From contig NZ_WCHR01000007.1 of assembly GCF_008973825.1 (NCBI RefSeq), forward strand, positions 62,001-126,000: 64,000 nucleotides of DNA. Direction: 5' to 3'. This document shows positions 44,001 through 53,244 of the stretch, in pieces (the first letter of the stretch is position 1; each line of letters opens with the position of its first letter). The notes under the pieces are model-generated. The model made no database searches and was not told the origin of the DNA. It was given only the letters and a program-made list of their open reading frames with translations. The translations under genes and the position numbers were made by a program. The DNA is from Gemmobacter serpentinus (lineage in GTDB: Bacteria > Pseudomonadota > Alphaproteobacteria > Rhodobacterales > Rhodobacteraceae).

Positions 44001-46465
44001 AGCACCTTTTCAATGCGGCGCTCAACCGGACGGCCCGACCCTTCCGCAATGCGCAGGGTGATGCGCGCCTCGAGCGGGCGGCCAGGGTCATCCACCTCTG
44101 GCAGCACCGCCCCGACATTGGCCTTGCCCGCAGCGTCGGTTGTCCCGCCGCTGAACGAGTCCATCCTTGCATCAAAGGGCTGATCGTGCCGACCAAAGAC
44201 ATAGCCCGGCAGCCCGGGCAGTTCCTTGGCGGCGCGCAGCAGCACATCGCCCTCGATCGCCAGATCGCCGCCCGGCGCGCCAAACAGGTATTTCGCCTCA
44301 ACGTCCAATTCAGCAATATCGCCAAGACGCAGCGGCGTGTCCGGCAATTCCATGGTGAAATCGATACGCTCGGGCAGGAAATCTTCGACAAGGAAGGTCT
44401 GGCTGGTCAGCGGATTGGCCTGCAGATCGGCGAAGACCTCCATCCGCCAGACACCGCGCGGCGCGCTGCCTGCAATGGATTGGGCAAAGACATGGCCGCC
44501 CTTGCCGGCATCATTGGCCTGCTGGCGGGCATATTCCACGCCATCGGGACGCTTGAAGATCGCGGTCAGCGGCAGCCCCTCGATCGCATTGGCCTGCGGA
44601 TCGCGGGTCAGCGCGGTGGCATAGACGGTTTCGCCCGCGCGGTATGCGCCACGGTCAGTGGTCAGGAAGACGTCAATCGGCCCTGCGGCCTCGCGCCCCT
44701 CCACGCCCCGGTCGGACAGATCAAATTCAGGGTCGGTCAGCGACAGGAATGCCAGATCGCCCTCACCCTGTTTCGCGACCAGCATGGCGGGCGCACCGCC
44801 GCCGGTGCCGCGCGTCAGACCGGCGTCGAACCGGGCATAGCCCTTGTCATCCGTGACCGCCGTGCCCAGCACATTGTTGGTGCGGCTGAGAAGTTCGACC
44901 GTCACCCCCTCTTTCGCATCCGCGCTGGACAGGCTGCGCACGATGACGTGCAGCCCGTCAGTGCCCGACAGCGAAGTGACCCCCAGATCAGAGACCACGA
45001 ACCATTGCCAAGCCGCAGGGACTGCATAGGGATCAACGCCGGGCACCGAGGCCTTCACGGCATAGATCCCGGCCTGCAACCCGTTCAGCGCCTCGCCCAT
45101 CGGCAGGCGCGTGGTGACATCCTTGTTCACCTCTTGCGCGACGGTTGCGGTGCCGGTCCACAGGCGTTCACCGATATCATCGGTAAAGCCCGATTCCTGA
45201 TATTCGGCAATCGGCCAACTCAGGTAGCCATTCTGAACCGCACGCAAGATGCTGCGGTCTGAGACGCGGAACAACGCAAGATCCAGCGTTTCGGTGTTCA
45301 CCGTCACCACCGGCAGCGCCGCCGCATCGGTCTTGGGCAACACATAGGCCCGGCCCGAGAAACGCACGCCGGGCTGGCGGTCACGCACATAGGCACTGAT
45401 CTGCACCGATTTCGCCAGTTCCTGCCCATCCGCCGAGGGCAGACCCTCGCGGAAGGTGAACTGGTAACGCTTGCCGTGCTGCACGCCCTCGATGCAGAGC
45501 TGACGCCAGCCGCCCGGCTGCACGGTCAGCCCGGTCTCGGCCAGTTGCACGAAGGGCGTGTAATCCAGGCCCGATTCCACCAGATCTTCCGACACATTCA
45601 CGCAGACGCGCGGGCGGGCGGTATCGCTCTGGATATCGGTTTCCAGAATGCGGAAGCCGTATTTCCCGGCATAGTCATCCAGCAGCGCCGCGGTGTCGTC
45701 GCGCGGCTGCAATTGCTGGGCCAGACGCAGGGCCTTCACCGCATCGGCGCCCCGGCCATAGGCCTCCATCGCGCGGGCCATCAGCACCAGCGCATTGTGG
45801 CGCACCGCCTTGTTGGAGGCGCGCAGATAGGCGTTGGTTGACGCCTGAATGGCGCGGTAACGCAGATCCGAGGGGCTGTCCGACCGCTGCGCTGCATCGA
45901 TCAGCAGGCGGGCATATTCCAGCCAGACTTCGGGCTTGTCCGAGGCATTGACGGCAGCCCCCGCAAAATTCACCGCCGAACCCAGATCGCCCTGCGCCTC
46001 GCGCTCGGCGGCAGTCGCCAGATGTTCGGCATCTGTCCAGCTGCCGCTGGTATGACGATTGGCCAGGTCCACCGCCTGATTGCGGGCATCCAGAATCTCG
46101 CCATCGCTGAGGAATTTCAGCTCTGCCCGACGCTCGGTCGCCGCAGCCACAACCTGCGGATCATTGGCGACCAGCCGGCCCGAGAAGGCACCCTGATAGA
46201 AGGCATCCTCGCCCGGGGATTGCTTGGTGAAGCACGATCCATTGCGGCTGTTGAAGGTGAAATCGGTGCAACGCTGATCGGCCATGCAGGCGCGTTCGCA
46301 AGCCTCGATCGTGGTGTCGAGCAGCGTCGACAGATCGCCACCCGGGCGGTCCGCATCCTGCGTCAGCACGAAGCGTTTCGGCGGCACGAAGTCTTCGGCG
46401 ACGACCGGCGGCGCGATCAGGGTCATCAGCAGCGAAAGCAACGCAAGCGGGCGACGGATCTGCAT
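41030..46465 (-). CDS. Bacterial alpha-2-macroglobulin with N-terminal PAN domain
   Basis: 1811 residues. Signal peptide (LALLSLLMTLIAPPVVA), then a PAN/apple-like domain (about 30-95; CERACMADQRCTDFTFNSRNG), a helical TPR-like part, macroglobulin and bait-region domains, and the thioester motif GCTEQM with Cys1370 and Gln1373. A complement-like alpha-barrel and receptor-like domain follow. Relatives trap attacking proteases by covalent thioester capture in the periplasm and act with PBP1C, whose gene follows, to repair breached walls. It lacks an obvious lipobox, so it is probably soluble or anchored via its N-terminus. Confidence 0.94.
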   Translation of the reverse strand: MQIRRPLALLSLLMTLIAPPVVAEDFVPPKRFVLTQDADRPGGDLSTLLDTTIEACERACMADQRCTDFTFNSRNGSCFTKQSPGEDAFYQGAFSGRLVANDPQVVAAATERRAELKFLSDGEILDARNQAVDLANRHTSGSWTDAEHLATAAEREAQGDLGSAVNFAGAAVNASDKPEVWLEYARLLIDAAQRSDSPSDLRYRAIQASTNAYLRASNKAVRHNALVLMARAMEAYGRGADAVKALRLAQQLQPRDDTAALLDDYAGKYGFRILETDIQSDTARPRVCVNVSEDLVESGLDYTPFVQLAETGLTVQPGGWRQLCIEGVQHGKRYQFTFREGLPSADGQELAKSVQISAYVRDRQPGVRFSGRAYVLPKTDAAALPVVTVNTETLDLALFRVSDRSILRAVQNGYLSWPIAEYQESGFTDDIGERLWTGTATVAQEVNKDVTTRLPMGEALNGLQAGIYAVKASVPGVDPYAVPAAWQWFVVSDLGVTSLSGTDGLHVIVRSLSSADAKEGVTVELLSRTNNVLGTAVTDDKGYARFDAGLTRGTGGGAPAMLVAKQGEGDLAFLSLTDPEFDLSDRGVEGREAAGPIDVFLTTDRGAYRAGETVYATALTRDPQANAIEGLPLTAIFKRPDGVEYARQQANDAGKGGHVFAQSIAGSAPRGVWRMEVFADLQANPLTSQTFLVEDFLPERIDFTMELPDTPLRLGDIAELDVEAKYLFGAPGGDLAIEGDVLLRAAKELPGLPGYVFGRHDQPFDARMDSFSGGTTDAAGKANVGAVLPEVDDPGRPLEARITLRIAEGSGRPVERRIEKVLSPSRAMIGVKSLFDGEVPENGEARFALQGIGPDLAPEPMKVAWELTRVQTDYQWYSYSGNWNWEPVTTRTRIANGEADLGTSPVEVGAPVQWGQYELAVSRIDGTPAETSTSFYAGWYAPADATATPDTLELSLDKPAYRPGETAKLRVVPRAAGTALVMVMADRLVSMQAVEVSEGENLIDLPVTDDWGAGVYVTASVLRPMDVAAGRNPARALGLAHAAIDPGEAKLAVAVQAPAESAPRAPLDVAIKVDGVAMGDTAYVTVAAVDVGILNLTGFKSPDPAGYYFGQRKLGMGIRDVYGRLIDGLNGAEGQVRSGGDAGAQARLQAPPPTEELVAYFTGPVEVGADGLAKVSFDLPAFNGTVKVMAVAWSGKSVGQADAEILVRDPVVVTASLPRFMAPGDDSRLLLEVVHATGPAGRMKLGAQSEGGIALGEMPGEIDLGEKQKQVLTVPVHADQAGLGKITVTLTTPDGKDLVKTLMLPVQSGEPEIARISRFDLAKGQEFTFDANVFDGFMPGTSKATMAVGPIARLNVPGLLEALDRYPYGCTEQMTSRALPLVYFDQVAQVMQLKGAENISLRIEQSVTEILQNQNSEGAFGLWQAPESSGNDLWLDAYVTDFLSRARAQGYKVPDLAFRNALDNLRNQVNYYSDFDNGGQDLAYALLVLAREGAAAVGDLRYYADVKGDAFSTALSQAQIGAALASYGDPTRADAMFRKAMDRLDAAKPETAQIYRADYGTDLRDSAAVLTLAVEAGSQAVNRDALISRISTNGAMSTQESVWTLLASNALIDGAGADITMNGEAVTGPLVRVMSDGTAPTVVRNNGSDTFLTVTAYGVPSEPLTAAGNGYAITRSYYTLEGEAASLDDLKVGTRLVTVLEVTPFDRGEARLIVNDPLPAGFEIDNPNLISGGAVSSLDWLGLETDAEHSEFRQDRFITAVDRHDNAPFRLAYIVRAVSPGTFTHPAASVEDMYRPSFRAQSGTGRISIAQ

Positions 46466-46627
46466 GAAATGGCTCCTCGAAATCTGGCGTGATGCTGGCA
46501 GAACATCGCCCGGCTTTCAATCCGCCTCCACGCGGCTGAACGGAAACGCGCCTGTTAAGTTTTGTTTCACGATGTTGCGGCAGCTTGCGAGAACGGTGGG
46601 AATCGGGCGCGCCAGGGCGGGAAACGC

Positions 46628-49210
46628 ATGGATCTGACAGACAGGCTGGCACAGGAAAGGCGGGCGCGGCTGGCGGCGGAACGCCTGCTGGAACACAAAA
46701 GCCGCGAGCTTTTCGCCGCCAATGAAAAACTTGCGCTTCATGCCCGCGCCTTGTCGGAACAGATCGTGGAACAGCGGCAGGTGGTAAAGACCGCCCTGTC
46801 GGAAGCCGAGGCGTTGAAGGGGCAGAATCTGCGCTTTCTGCATGACCTGGAACGCGCCCATACCAGCGCCGTCATGGCAGAGCGGCGGCTGTGGGATTCC
46901 ATCGACACGATTCGCGACGGCTTCGCGGTCTTTGATGCACGCAATCGCCTGATCGCCGCCAATCAGGCATTCCGCACCCTGTTTGAATGCGAAACCATCG
47001 GTCCGGGGCGCGAATATCTGTCGATTCTCGAGGAAATGGCGGAGAATGGCGTCGTTTGTATCGGCCAGGAAAAGCCAAGCCATTGGGCCGCCCGCATGTA
47101 TGCAAGATGGGAGGGCGACACGCTTGATCCGCTGGTGTTGCAACTCAGCTCCGGCCTCTGGGTCCGGATGGTCGACCGGCGCGCCCGCGATGGTGATATG
47201 GTCAGCGTCGCGGTCGATATCACCGAACAGATGCGCATCTGGGCCGCGATCGAGGCGATCCCGGATGGGTTCGTGCTGTTTGACCGCGAAGACCGGCTAA
47301 TGGTCTGCAACCAGCGATATCGCGATCTATACGCCGACAGTGCCGCGGCCATGCAGCCGGGGGCCAGTTTCGAATCGATCCTGCGCTTTGGCTTGCAGCA
47401 GGGGCTGTATCTGGATGCAATCGGCCGCGAGGAGGACTGGCTGCGCGACCGGCTGGATCTGCGCGACACCAAAAGCGTGGAGTTTGAGCACCGCGTCGCG
47501 GGCGACCGCTGGATGCGGGTGATCGACAAGGAAACCCCCGATGGCGGCAAAGTCGGGTTGCGCATCGACATCACCGAAAGCCGCGCCCAGCAACAAGCAC
47601 TTGAAGCCGCGCGCGAAGAGGCCGAGGCGGCGGTGCGGGCCAAATCCGCTTTCCTCGCCAATATGAGCCACGAGATCCGCACGCCGATGAACGGTGTCGT
47701 CGGCATGGCGGAACTGCTGGCTGACACGCCGCTGACGGATGAGCAACGCCTGTTCGTGGACACCATCCGATCATCTGGCGAGGCGCTTCTCGTCATCATC
47801 AACGACATTCTGGACTATTCCAAGATCGAGGCTGACCGGCTGGTCCTGCACCCCGAAGCCTTTGATCTGGAACGGATGATCCATGAGGTGGCGATCCTTT
47901 TGCAGCCCAAGGCCTGGCCGCGCGGGGTGGATCTGCTGATCGATTTCGACATGTTCCTGCCGACACGATACATCGGGGATCCAGGGCGGCTCAGGCAGGT
48001 GTTGACCAATCTGATGGGCAATGCGGTGAAGTTCACCGAGGCCGGGCATGTGCTTGTGCGGGTCGTCGGCCTCGAGACCGCCGAGGGGCAGCAGCAGTTG
48101 CATATCACGATCGAGGATACCGGGATCGGCATCGCGCCGGAAAACCTCGATCACATCTTCGGCGAGTTCAATCAGGTGGAGACCGCATCGAACCGCAAGT
48201 TCGAGGGCACAGGGCTGGGCCTTGCCATCACCCAGCGGCTGATCCGCCACATGGGCGGCGCGGTCTGGGTTGACAGCGAACCGGGGCGCGGCTCCTGCTT
48301 TGGCTTCAGCCTGTCGCTGCCGATGGCGGAGACTGGAAACAGCATCGACCTGCCGGCACCTCTCAATCTGTTCCGCGCGCTGGTGATCGACGACCAGGTG
48401 ATCAACCGCACCATTCTGGAACGTCAGCTTTCCACCTGCGGCATCGCGGTCACGCTTTGCCGCTCTCTCCAGGAGGCCGAGGCGGCGCTCCGCAGCGATC
48501 AGGGCTATGACCTTGTGGTTGCCGAACAGTCGCTGCCTGAAGGCGATGGGATCGAATTTGCCAGAAACCTGCGATCGGCGGGGCTGGATCTGCCGGTGCT
48601 GATCCTGTCGGACAATCCGGCTGCGGCGCAACAATTGCCTCAGGCGGATACGGTCGCGGGCTTCCTGCAAAAGCCCCTGCTGCGCGCCGATCTCTATCGT
48701 CGTCTCACCGCGATCTCCGCTGCGCCCGCCCCCGCACCGGCGGTCGAACCCGCCGGAACAGACGCCGAACCGCGCCCGTCACGACAGTTGCGTGTTCTGG
48801 CCGCCGAGGACAATCGCACCAATCAACTGGTCTTCCGCAAGATGGTGAAAGACATGGATCTGGAACTGGTCTTTGCTGGCAATGGCCGCGAAGCGGTGGC
48901 GCTTTTCCAATCCTTCCGGCCAGACATCATCTTCATGGATATTTCCATGCCGGAGATGGACGGGCGCGAGGCGGCCTCGGCCATCCGTGAATTGGAGGCG
49001 CTGGCCCCGGACCCGTCCCATGTCCCGATCATCGCGTTGACTGCCCATGCGATGGAGGGCGATGAAGGCCCGATCCTAGCCGCCGGGATCGACCGCTATC
49101 TGACGAAGCCGCTGCGCAAAACCGCAATATCAGAAGTCTTTCGAACCCTGGCACCGCCCGGCACACGCCCGGCCATCCCGGTGGATCAGGATGCCACCAG
49201 CGCGGCCTGA
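46628..49210 (+). CDS. Hybrid histidine kinase with PAS domains, one degenerate and one intact receiver
   Basis: 860 residues, no membrane segments, so cytoplasmic. N-terminal coiled coil (about 1-85), two PAS domains (RDGFAVFDARNRLIAANQAF and PDGFVLFDREDRLMVCNQRY), HisKA with His348 in NMSHEIRTPMNG, HATPase_c (DTGIGI, GTGLGLAI), REC1 (about 583-700) whose acceptor position is Glu633 (VVAEQSLPEGDG), and REC2 (about 718-845) with intact Asp771 (FMDISMPEMDG). ATG 46628 was chosen over a TTG 66 bp upstream. Divergent from the alpha-2-macroglobulin gene; the signal is unknown. Confidence 0.92.
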   Translation: MDLTDRLAQERRARLAAERLLEHKSRELFAANEKLALHARALSEQIVEQRQVVKTALSEAEALKGQNLRFLHDLERAHTSAVMAERRLWDSIDTIRDGFAVFDARNRLIAANQAFRTLFECETIGPGREYLSILEEMAENGVVCIGQEKPSHWAARMYARWEGDTLDPLVLQLSSGLWVRMVDRRARDGDMVSVAVDITEQMRIWAAIEAIPDGFVLFDREDRLMVCNQRYRDLYADSAAAMQPGASFESILRFGLQQGLYLDAIGREEDWLRDRLDLRDTKSVEFEHRVAGDRWMRVIDKETPDGGKVGLRIDITESRAQQQALEAAREEAEAAVRAKSAFLANMSHEIRTPMNGVVGMAELLADTPLTDEQRLFVDTIRSSGEALLVIINDILDYSKIEADRLVLHPEAFDLERMIHEVAILLQPKAWPRGVDLLIDFDMFLPTRYIGDPGRLRQVLTNLMGNAVKFTEAGHVLVRVVGLETAEGQQQLHITIEDTGIGIAPENLDHIFGEFNQVETASNRKFEGTGLGLAITQRLIRHMGGAVWVDSEPGRGSCFGFSLSLPMAETGNSIDLPAPLNLFRALVIDDQVINRTILERQLSTCGIAVTLCRSLQEAEAALRSDQGYDLVVAEQSLPEGDGIEFARNLRSAGLDLPVLILSDNPAAAQQLPQADTVAGFLQKPLLRADLYRRLTAISAAPAPAPAVEPAGTDAEPRPSRQLRVLAAEDNRTNQLVFRKMVKDMDLELVFAGNGREAVALFQSFRPDIIFMDISMPEMDGREAASAIRELEALAPDPSHVPIIALTAHAMEGDEGPILAAGIDRYLTKPLRKTAISEVFRTLAPPGTRPAIPVDQDATSAA

Positions 49211-49971
49211 CCCTCGCGGCGGAACACCAGGCGACCCGGCTCTGACGCGGCGGGCTGGAAGCGATAGCCGCCCAGATCAAAATCGCACAGATCGGCGGGA
49301 TCGGTGATGCGGTTTTCCATCACGAAACGCGCCATGGCCCCACGCGCCTTCTTGGCCCAGAAGCTGATGACCTTTGCCGCCCCCTCCTGCCCTTCCAGAA
49401 AAATCGGCGTGACCATCGGCAGGCGCAAGGCCGCCGGATCGACCGCCGAGACATATTCGATGGAGGCGCAATTGAGCAGATAGCGCGCGCCTACCTCTTC
49501 GGCCTGCCGGTTCAGCGCATGGGCCAGATCGCTGCCCCAATAATCATAAAGCGACTTCCCGCGTGGATTGGCCAGACGCGAGCCCATCTCCAGCCGGTAG
49601 GGCTCGATCAGGTCAGTCGGGCGCAATAGGCCGTAAAGGCCGGACAGGATACGCAGGTGCAGCCCGGCCCAACGCCAAGCATCGGCTGACAGGCCTGCCG
49701 CCTCAAGCCCGGCATAGGTGTCGCCCGCGAAGATCAGCGCCGCAGGGACACGGGTCTGGCCGCCAAAGGCCGCAAACCGGGCGCGGTTCAGATCGGAAAG
49801 CGCGGGTGAAATGTCCATCAATTTGCCCAGTTCGGCCGGGCTGAGACGCGCGGCGACGCCCGCCAGTTCGCGCGCGGCATCGGCAAAGGTGGGCTCGGTC
49901 GCGGTGATCCCTTCGGGCAAGGCCTTCGCGCCTTCATCCAGACGCTTGGCGGGCGAAATCACGGTCAACAT
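49186..49971 (-). CDS. yaaA: Peroxide stress protein YaaA (DUF328)
   Basis: 261 residues, full family length. Opens MLTVISPAKRLDEG, has FAAFGGQTRVPAALIFAGDTY, LSGLYGLLRPTDLIEPYRLEMG and LYDYWGSDLAHALN, all hallmarks of YaaA, which lowers free iron and oxidative DNA damage and binds DNA. Third gene of yggT-recQ-yaaA; 33 bp after recQ. Its 3' end overlaps the end of the convergent kinase by 25 bp. Confidence 0.95.
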   Translation of the reverse strand: MLTVISPAKRLDEGAKALPEGITATEPTFADAARELAGVAARLSPAELGKLMDISPALSDLNRARFAAFGGQTRVPAALIFAGDTYAGLEAAGLSADAWRWAGLHLRILSGLYGLLRPTDLIEPYRLEMGSRLANPRGKSLYDYWGSDLAHALNRQAEEVGARYLLNCASIEYVSAVDPAALRLPMVTPIFLEGQEGAAKVISFWAKKARGAMARFVMENRITDPADLCDFDLGGYRFQPAASEPGRLVFRREGQAALVAS

Positions 49972-50004
49972 GGCATATCCTTTCCGATCCCGGCCCCGAC
50001 CAGG

Positions 50005-52062
50005 TCAGGCATCGTTGCAAATCTCGAGAAAGGCCGCGCCGAAGCGATCCAGCCGCGCAGATCCCAGATCGCCCGCACGATCCAGATCGGCCAGCGTCTG
50101 CGGCCGTGCCTCGGCGATGCGGCGCAGCGTGGTCTGCGACAGTGTCATCGGCTTGCCGATGCCGTCTTCGCCGCGCATCAGCCGCAACTGTGCCTCGGCC
50201 AGACGGTCAAACAGTTCTGCCGCAGGCTTGCCCGCCAGCCGCATCCGCGCCGGATGCAGGCTTTCGCCCGCGCCGGTGATGACCGCCAGAAAGGCACCGC
50301 CATAGCTTTCCAGCTTTTTGGCCCCGACCCCGCTGACCCGTGCCATCTCATCCAGCGTGGCGGGCCGCTTTTCGGCCATTTCAGCCAAGGTGCGGTCGGG
50401 AAAGATCACATAGGCGGGCACGCGTGCCGCCTCGGCCAGCGCACGGCGCTTGGCCTTCAGGGCGGACAAAAGCGGCGCATCTTCCTCGGAAACCAGCGCC
50501 TTGACCGGCGCGCGGGTCGCGGCCGCCTGCACGGTATCCTTGCGCAAGGTCACGCTTTCCTCACCACGCAGGATCGGGCGCGCGGCCTCGGTCATGCGCA
50601 GCGCGCCGAAGCGTTCGGGATCGGGGCGCAGCAGATCGCGCCCCATCATCTGACGGAACACGGCACCCCAGCCGGTCTTGCCCATCTCGCGGCCAATGCC
50701 GAAAGTGGGCAACTGGTCATGGCCCTTTTCGCGCACCTTTTGCGTCGCGTTGCCGGTCAGGATATCAATCAAATGGCCGGTGCCGAACCATTCGCCGGTG
50801 CGCAGCACCGCTGAAAGGGCCTTGCGCACAGCATCGGTTGCATCAAACAGCATCGCGGGCCGGTCGCAGAGATCGCAATTGCCGCAAGGCGCGCTGGTCT
50901 CGCCGAAATATCCCAGTAGAACCTGACGCCGACAGCCCGTCGCCTCCGCCAGACCGAGCAGGGCATTGAGCCGCCCATGGTCGGCTTCCTTACGTTCCAG
51001 CGGGGCGGGACTTTCGTCTATCTGCGACCGGCGCAGGCGGATATCATCGGGGCCATAAAGCGTCAGCGTCTCGGCGGGTGCCCCATCACGACCGGCGCGG
51101 CCGATCTCCTGATAATAGGCCTCGATCGATTTCGACAGATCCGCATGGGCGACCCAGCGGATATCGGGCTTGTCGATGCCCATCCCAAAGGCGATGGTCG
51201 CGCAGACAATCAGCCCGTCTTCCTGCTGAAAACGGGTCTCGACATGGCGGCGCGCGTCCGCCTCCATGGCACCGTGATAATGACAGGCGGAATGCCCGGC
51301 CTCGCGCAGAGCCTGCGCCAGCACCTCGGTCTTGGACCGCGTGGCGCAATAGACGATGCCGGATTGCCCTTTGCGCGCTCCCGCAAAATCAAGGATCTGG
51401 CGACGCGGGCTGTCCTTGACCGCAAAGGCGAGGTGGATATTGGGCCGGTCAAAGCCGCGCAGGAAGATTTCGGGGGCCTGACCATCAAACAGCCGGGCAA
51501 CGATCTCGGCCCGGGTTTCCTCGTCTGCTGTCGCGGTAAAGGCCGCCAGCGGCACGCCCAGCGCGCGTTTCAATTCACCGATGCGCAGGTAATCCGGGCG
51601 GAAATCATGGCCCCATTGGCTGACGCAATGCGCCTCGTCGACCGCGATCAGATTGGTGTTCACCCGTCGCAACAGCGCGGTGGTCGCAGAGGAGGCCAGC
51701 CGTTCCGGCGCGATGTAAAGCAGCTTCAGCCGCCCTTCATCCAGGGCGCGAAATACCTCTTCGGTTTCCTGATCGGTATTGCCGGAGGTCAGGGCACCCG
51801 CCTCCACCCCCGCTTCGCGCAGGGCGCGCACCTGATCGCGCATCAATGCGATCAGCGGTGAAATGACCACGGTCACCCCGTCCCGGCACAATGCCGGCAG
51901 CTGGAAACACAGGGATTTTCCGCCACCCGTCGGCATGATGGCCAGCGTGTCACGCCCGGCCAGCACGGCCTCCACGATCTCTTCCTGACCGGGGCGGAAG
52001 GCCGCATAACCAAAGACCGAGGCCAAAAGCGCGCGGGCCGGAAGCGCGCGGGACTGCTGCAT
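50005..52062 (-). CDS. recQ: ATP-dependent DNA helicase RecQ
   Basis: 685 residues. Helicase core with MPTGGGKSLCFQLPAL (motif I), AVDEAHCVSQWGHDFRPDY (DEAH and aromatic-rich loop), ATIAFGMGIDKPDIR and QEIGRAGRDG (motif VI); RQC domain with zinc Cys (GCRRQVLLGYFGE, CGNCDLC); then two HRDC domains near residues 535-605 and 610-680 (SGVGAKKLESYGGAF and the second ending GAAFLEIC). 3'-5' helicase for fork and recombination repair. Starts 3 bp after yggT. Confidence 0.96.
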   Translation of the reverse strand: MQQSRALPARALLASVFGYAAFRPGQEEIVEAVLAGRDTLAIMPTGGGKSLCFQLPALCRDGVTVVISPLIALMRDQVRALREAGVEAGALTSGNTDQETEEVFRALDEGRLKLLYIAPERLASSATTALLRRVNTNLIAVDEAHCVSQWGHDFRPDYLRIGELKRALGVPLAAFTATADEETRAEIVARLFDGQAPEIFLRGFDRPNIHLAFAVKDSPRRQILDFAGARKGQSGIVYCATRSKTEVLAQALREAGHSACHYHGAMEADARRHVETRFQQEDGLIVCATIAFGMGIDKPDIRWVAHADLSKSIEAYYQEIGRAGRDGAPAETLTLYGPDDIRLRRSQIDESPAPLERKEADHGRLNALLGLAEATGCRRQVLLGYFGETSAPCGNCDLCDRPAMLFDATDAVRKALSAVLRTGEWFGTGHLIDILTGNATQKVREKGHDQLPTFGIGREMGKTGWGAVFRQMMGRDLLRPDPERFGALRMTEAARPILRGEESVTLRKDTVQAAATRAPVKALVSEEDAPLLSALKAKRRALAEAARVPAYVIFPDRTLAEMAEKRPATLDEMARVSGVGAKKLESYGGAFLAVITGAGESLHPARMRLAGKPAAELFDRLAEAQLRLMRGEDGIGKPMTLSQTTLRRIAEARPQTLADLDRAGDLGSARLDRFGAAFLEICNDA

Positions 52063-52065
52063 GGA

Positions 52066-52353
52066 TCAGTAGAACAGTTGGGCGTTGTTGATCAGCAGGC
52101 GCTGCAGGGCATAGATCGCGATCAGCACGATCAGCGGGGCCAGATCAATCCCGCCGAGATCAGGCAGCAAGCGACGGATGCGGCCATAGACCGGCTCCAG
52201 AATGCGGTTCAGCCCATACCAGAGCTGGGCAACCAGCGGCTGGCGCAGGTTCAGCACCTGGAAGTTGATGAGCCAGGACATGATGATATGCGCCAGGATC
52301 ACGAATTGCGCGATACGCAGCACCATCAGCAGCACTTCAAGGATCGTGATCAT
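52066..52353 (-). CDS. YggT family membrane protein
   Basis: 95 residues, two hydrophobic segments (MITILEVLLMVLRIAQFVIL, and LAPLIVLIAIYALQRLLI) around an amphipathic loop with NRILEPVYGRIRRLLPDLGG, the family signature. Suggested roles in envelope or osmotic functions are not proven. First gene of the yggT-recQ-yaaA run; divergent from the thioesterase across 158 bp. Confidence 0.9.
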   Translation of the reverse strand: MITILEVLLMVLRIAQFVILAHIIMSWLINFQVLNLRQPLVAQLWYGLNRILEPVYGRIRRLLPDLGGIDLAPLIVLIAIYALQRLLINNAQLFY

Positions 52354-52511
52354 AGCCCAACCTCACCATCTGTTGTGGTTCGAGGTAACGCGAAGCCCCA
52401 AAAAGCACAACCACTTCCGCGCAGCGATGCAGCCTCGCGGGCTCGGATTTCCGCAGCGTTCCGCTTGACCGCACGGCCCTCTGGCGGCAGGTCATGCGGC
52501 AGGAGGCGCGC

Positions 52512-53042
52512 ATGTATCCCTATATCCGACTTCTGAAGGAAGTGTTGAAGGCGCGCCGGGCGCCGCGGCTTGGCATTCTGGACACCCATATCAGCGAACA
52601 TATCTGCTGGCCCTGGGATATCGACCCGTGGCTGGAGCTTAACAATGGCCGCACCCTGACGCTGTTCGATCTGGGCCGGGTGCCCTTGGGCATCCGCACC
52701 GGGCTGGACAAGGCGGTGATGAAAAACGGCTGGGGCATGGCGATTGCGGGCAATTCCACCCGCTATCGCAAGCGTGTGACCACGTTTCAGCGCATCACCA
52801 TGCACTCGCGCTGTGTCGGATGGGATGCGCGCTTCATCTATATCGACCAGAGCATGTGGCGCGGCGATGATTGCACCAGCCAGATGCTGGCACGATCGGC
52901 CTTCACTTCGCGGCAGGGGATCGTGGCACCGGAACGGGTTATTGCGGCCATGGGGCAGGATGCGCAAAGCCCGGCCTTGCCGGATTGGGTGGTCGAATGG
53001 ATCGCCGCCGACGCGGCCCGCCCCTGGCCACCCGAAATCTAG
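52512..53042 (+). CDS. Thioesterase-like hotdog-fold protein
   Basis: 176 residues. Resembles acyl-CoA thioesterase/4-hydroxybenzoyl-CoA thioesterase-like proteins: ISEHICWPWDIDPWLELNNG (the substrate-loop with Asn where the catalytic Asp/Asn lies), TLFDLGRVPLGIRTGL, and RYRKRVTTFQRITMHSRCVG. Probably hydrolyses an acyl-CoA in the cytoplasm. ATG 52512 has a perfect AGGAGG 5 nt upstream, better than an in-frame start 18 bp earlier. Confidence 0.85.
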   Translation: MYPYIRLLKEVLKARRAPRLGILDTHISEHICWPWDIDPWLELNNGRTLTLFDLGRVPLGIRTGLDKAVMKNGWGMAIAGNSTRYRKRVTTFQRITMHSRCVGWDARFIYIDQSMWRGDDCTSQMLARSAFTSRQGIVAPERVIAAMGQDAQSPALPDWVVEWIAADAARPWPPEI

Positions 53043-53054
53043 TCGGCCACGGCC

Positions 53055-53126
53055 GCCCCCGGCCTCATCGCCCCCCGGCCTCGTCATCCCCCAGTCTCGC
53101 AGGCCACAATCTCTTCACCCCCAGCC
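53055..53126. repeat. Degenerate C-rich direct repeats between thioesterase and MFS genes
   Basis: Four copies of a C4-6(G/A)GYCT core (about 53055, 53070, 53087, 53116), spaced 15-29 bp, in a 202-bp gap. Likely low-complexity slippage; no gene or RNA was recognised in the gap. Confidence 0.4.
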
Positions 53127-53244
53127 TGGTGGCCCGCAGTCTCGCTGCGACTCAGGTCCTTGCGTGTCTCGTCAAGCCTGTGCTTGCGCGCAGGCCCGGT
53201 TTCGGGCTTCATCGCGCGAAAGGGCGTGGACAAGCGAGACGGGT

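Noticed and set aside
42230-45262. A 1010-codon + strand open frame antisense to the alpha-2-macroglobulin gene
   Set aside because: Long antisense frames are expected at this GC content; composition is Arg/His/Gln/Pro-rich without domains, and the minus-strand gene is unmistakable.
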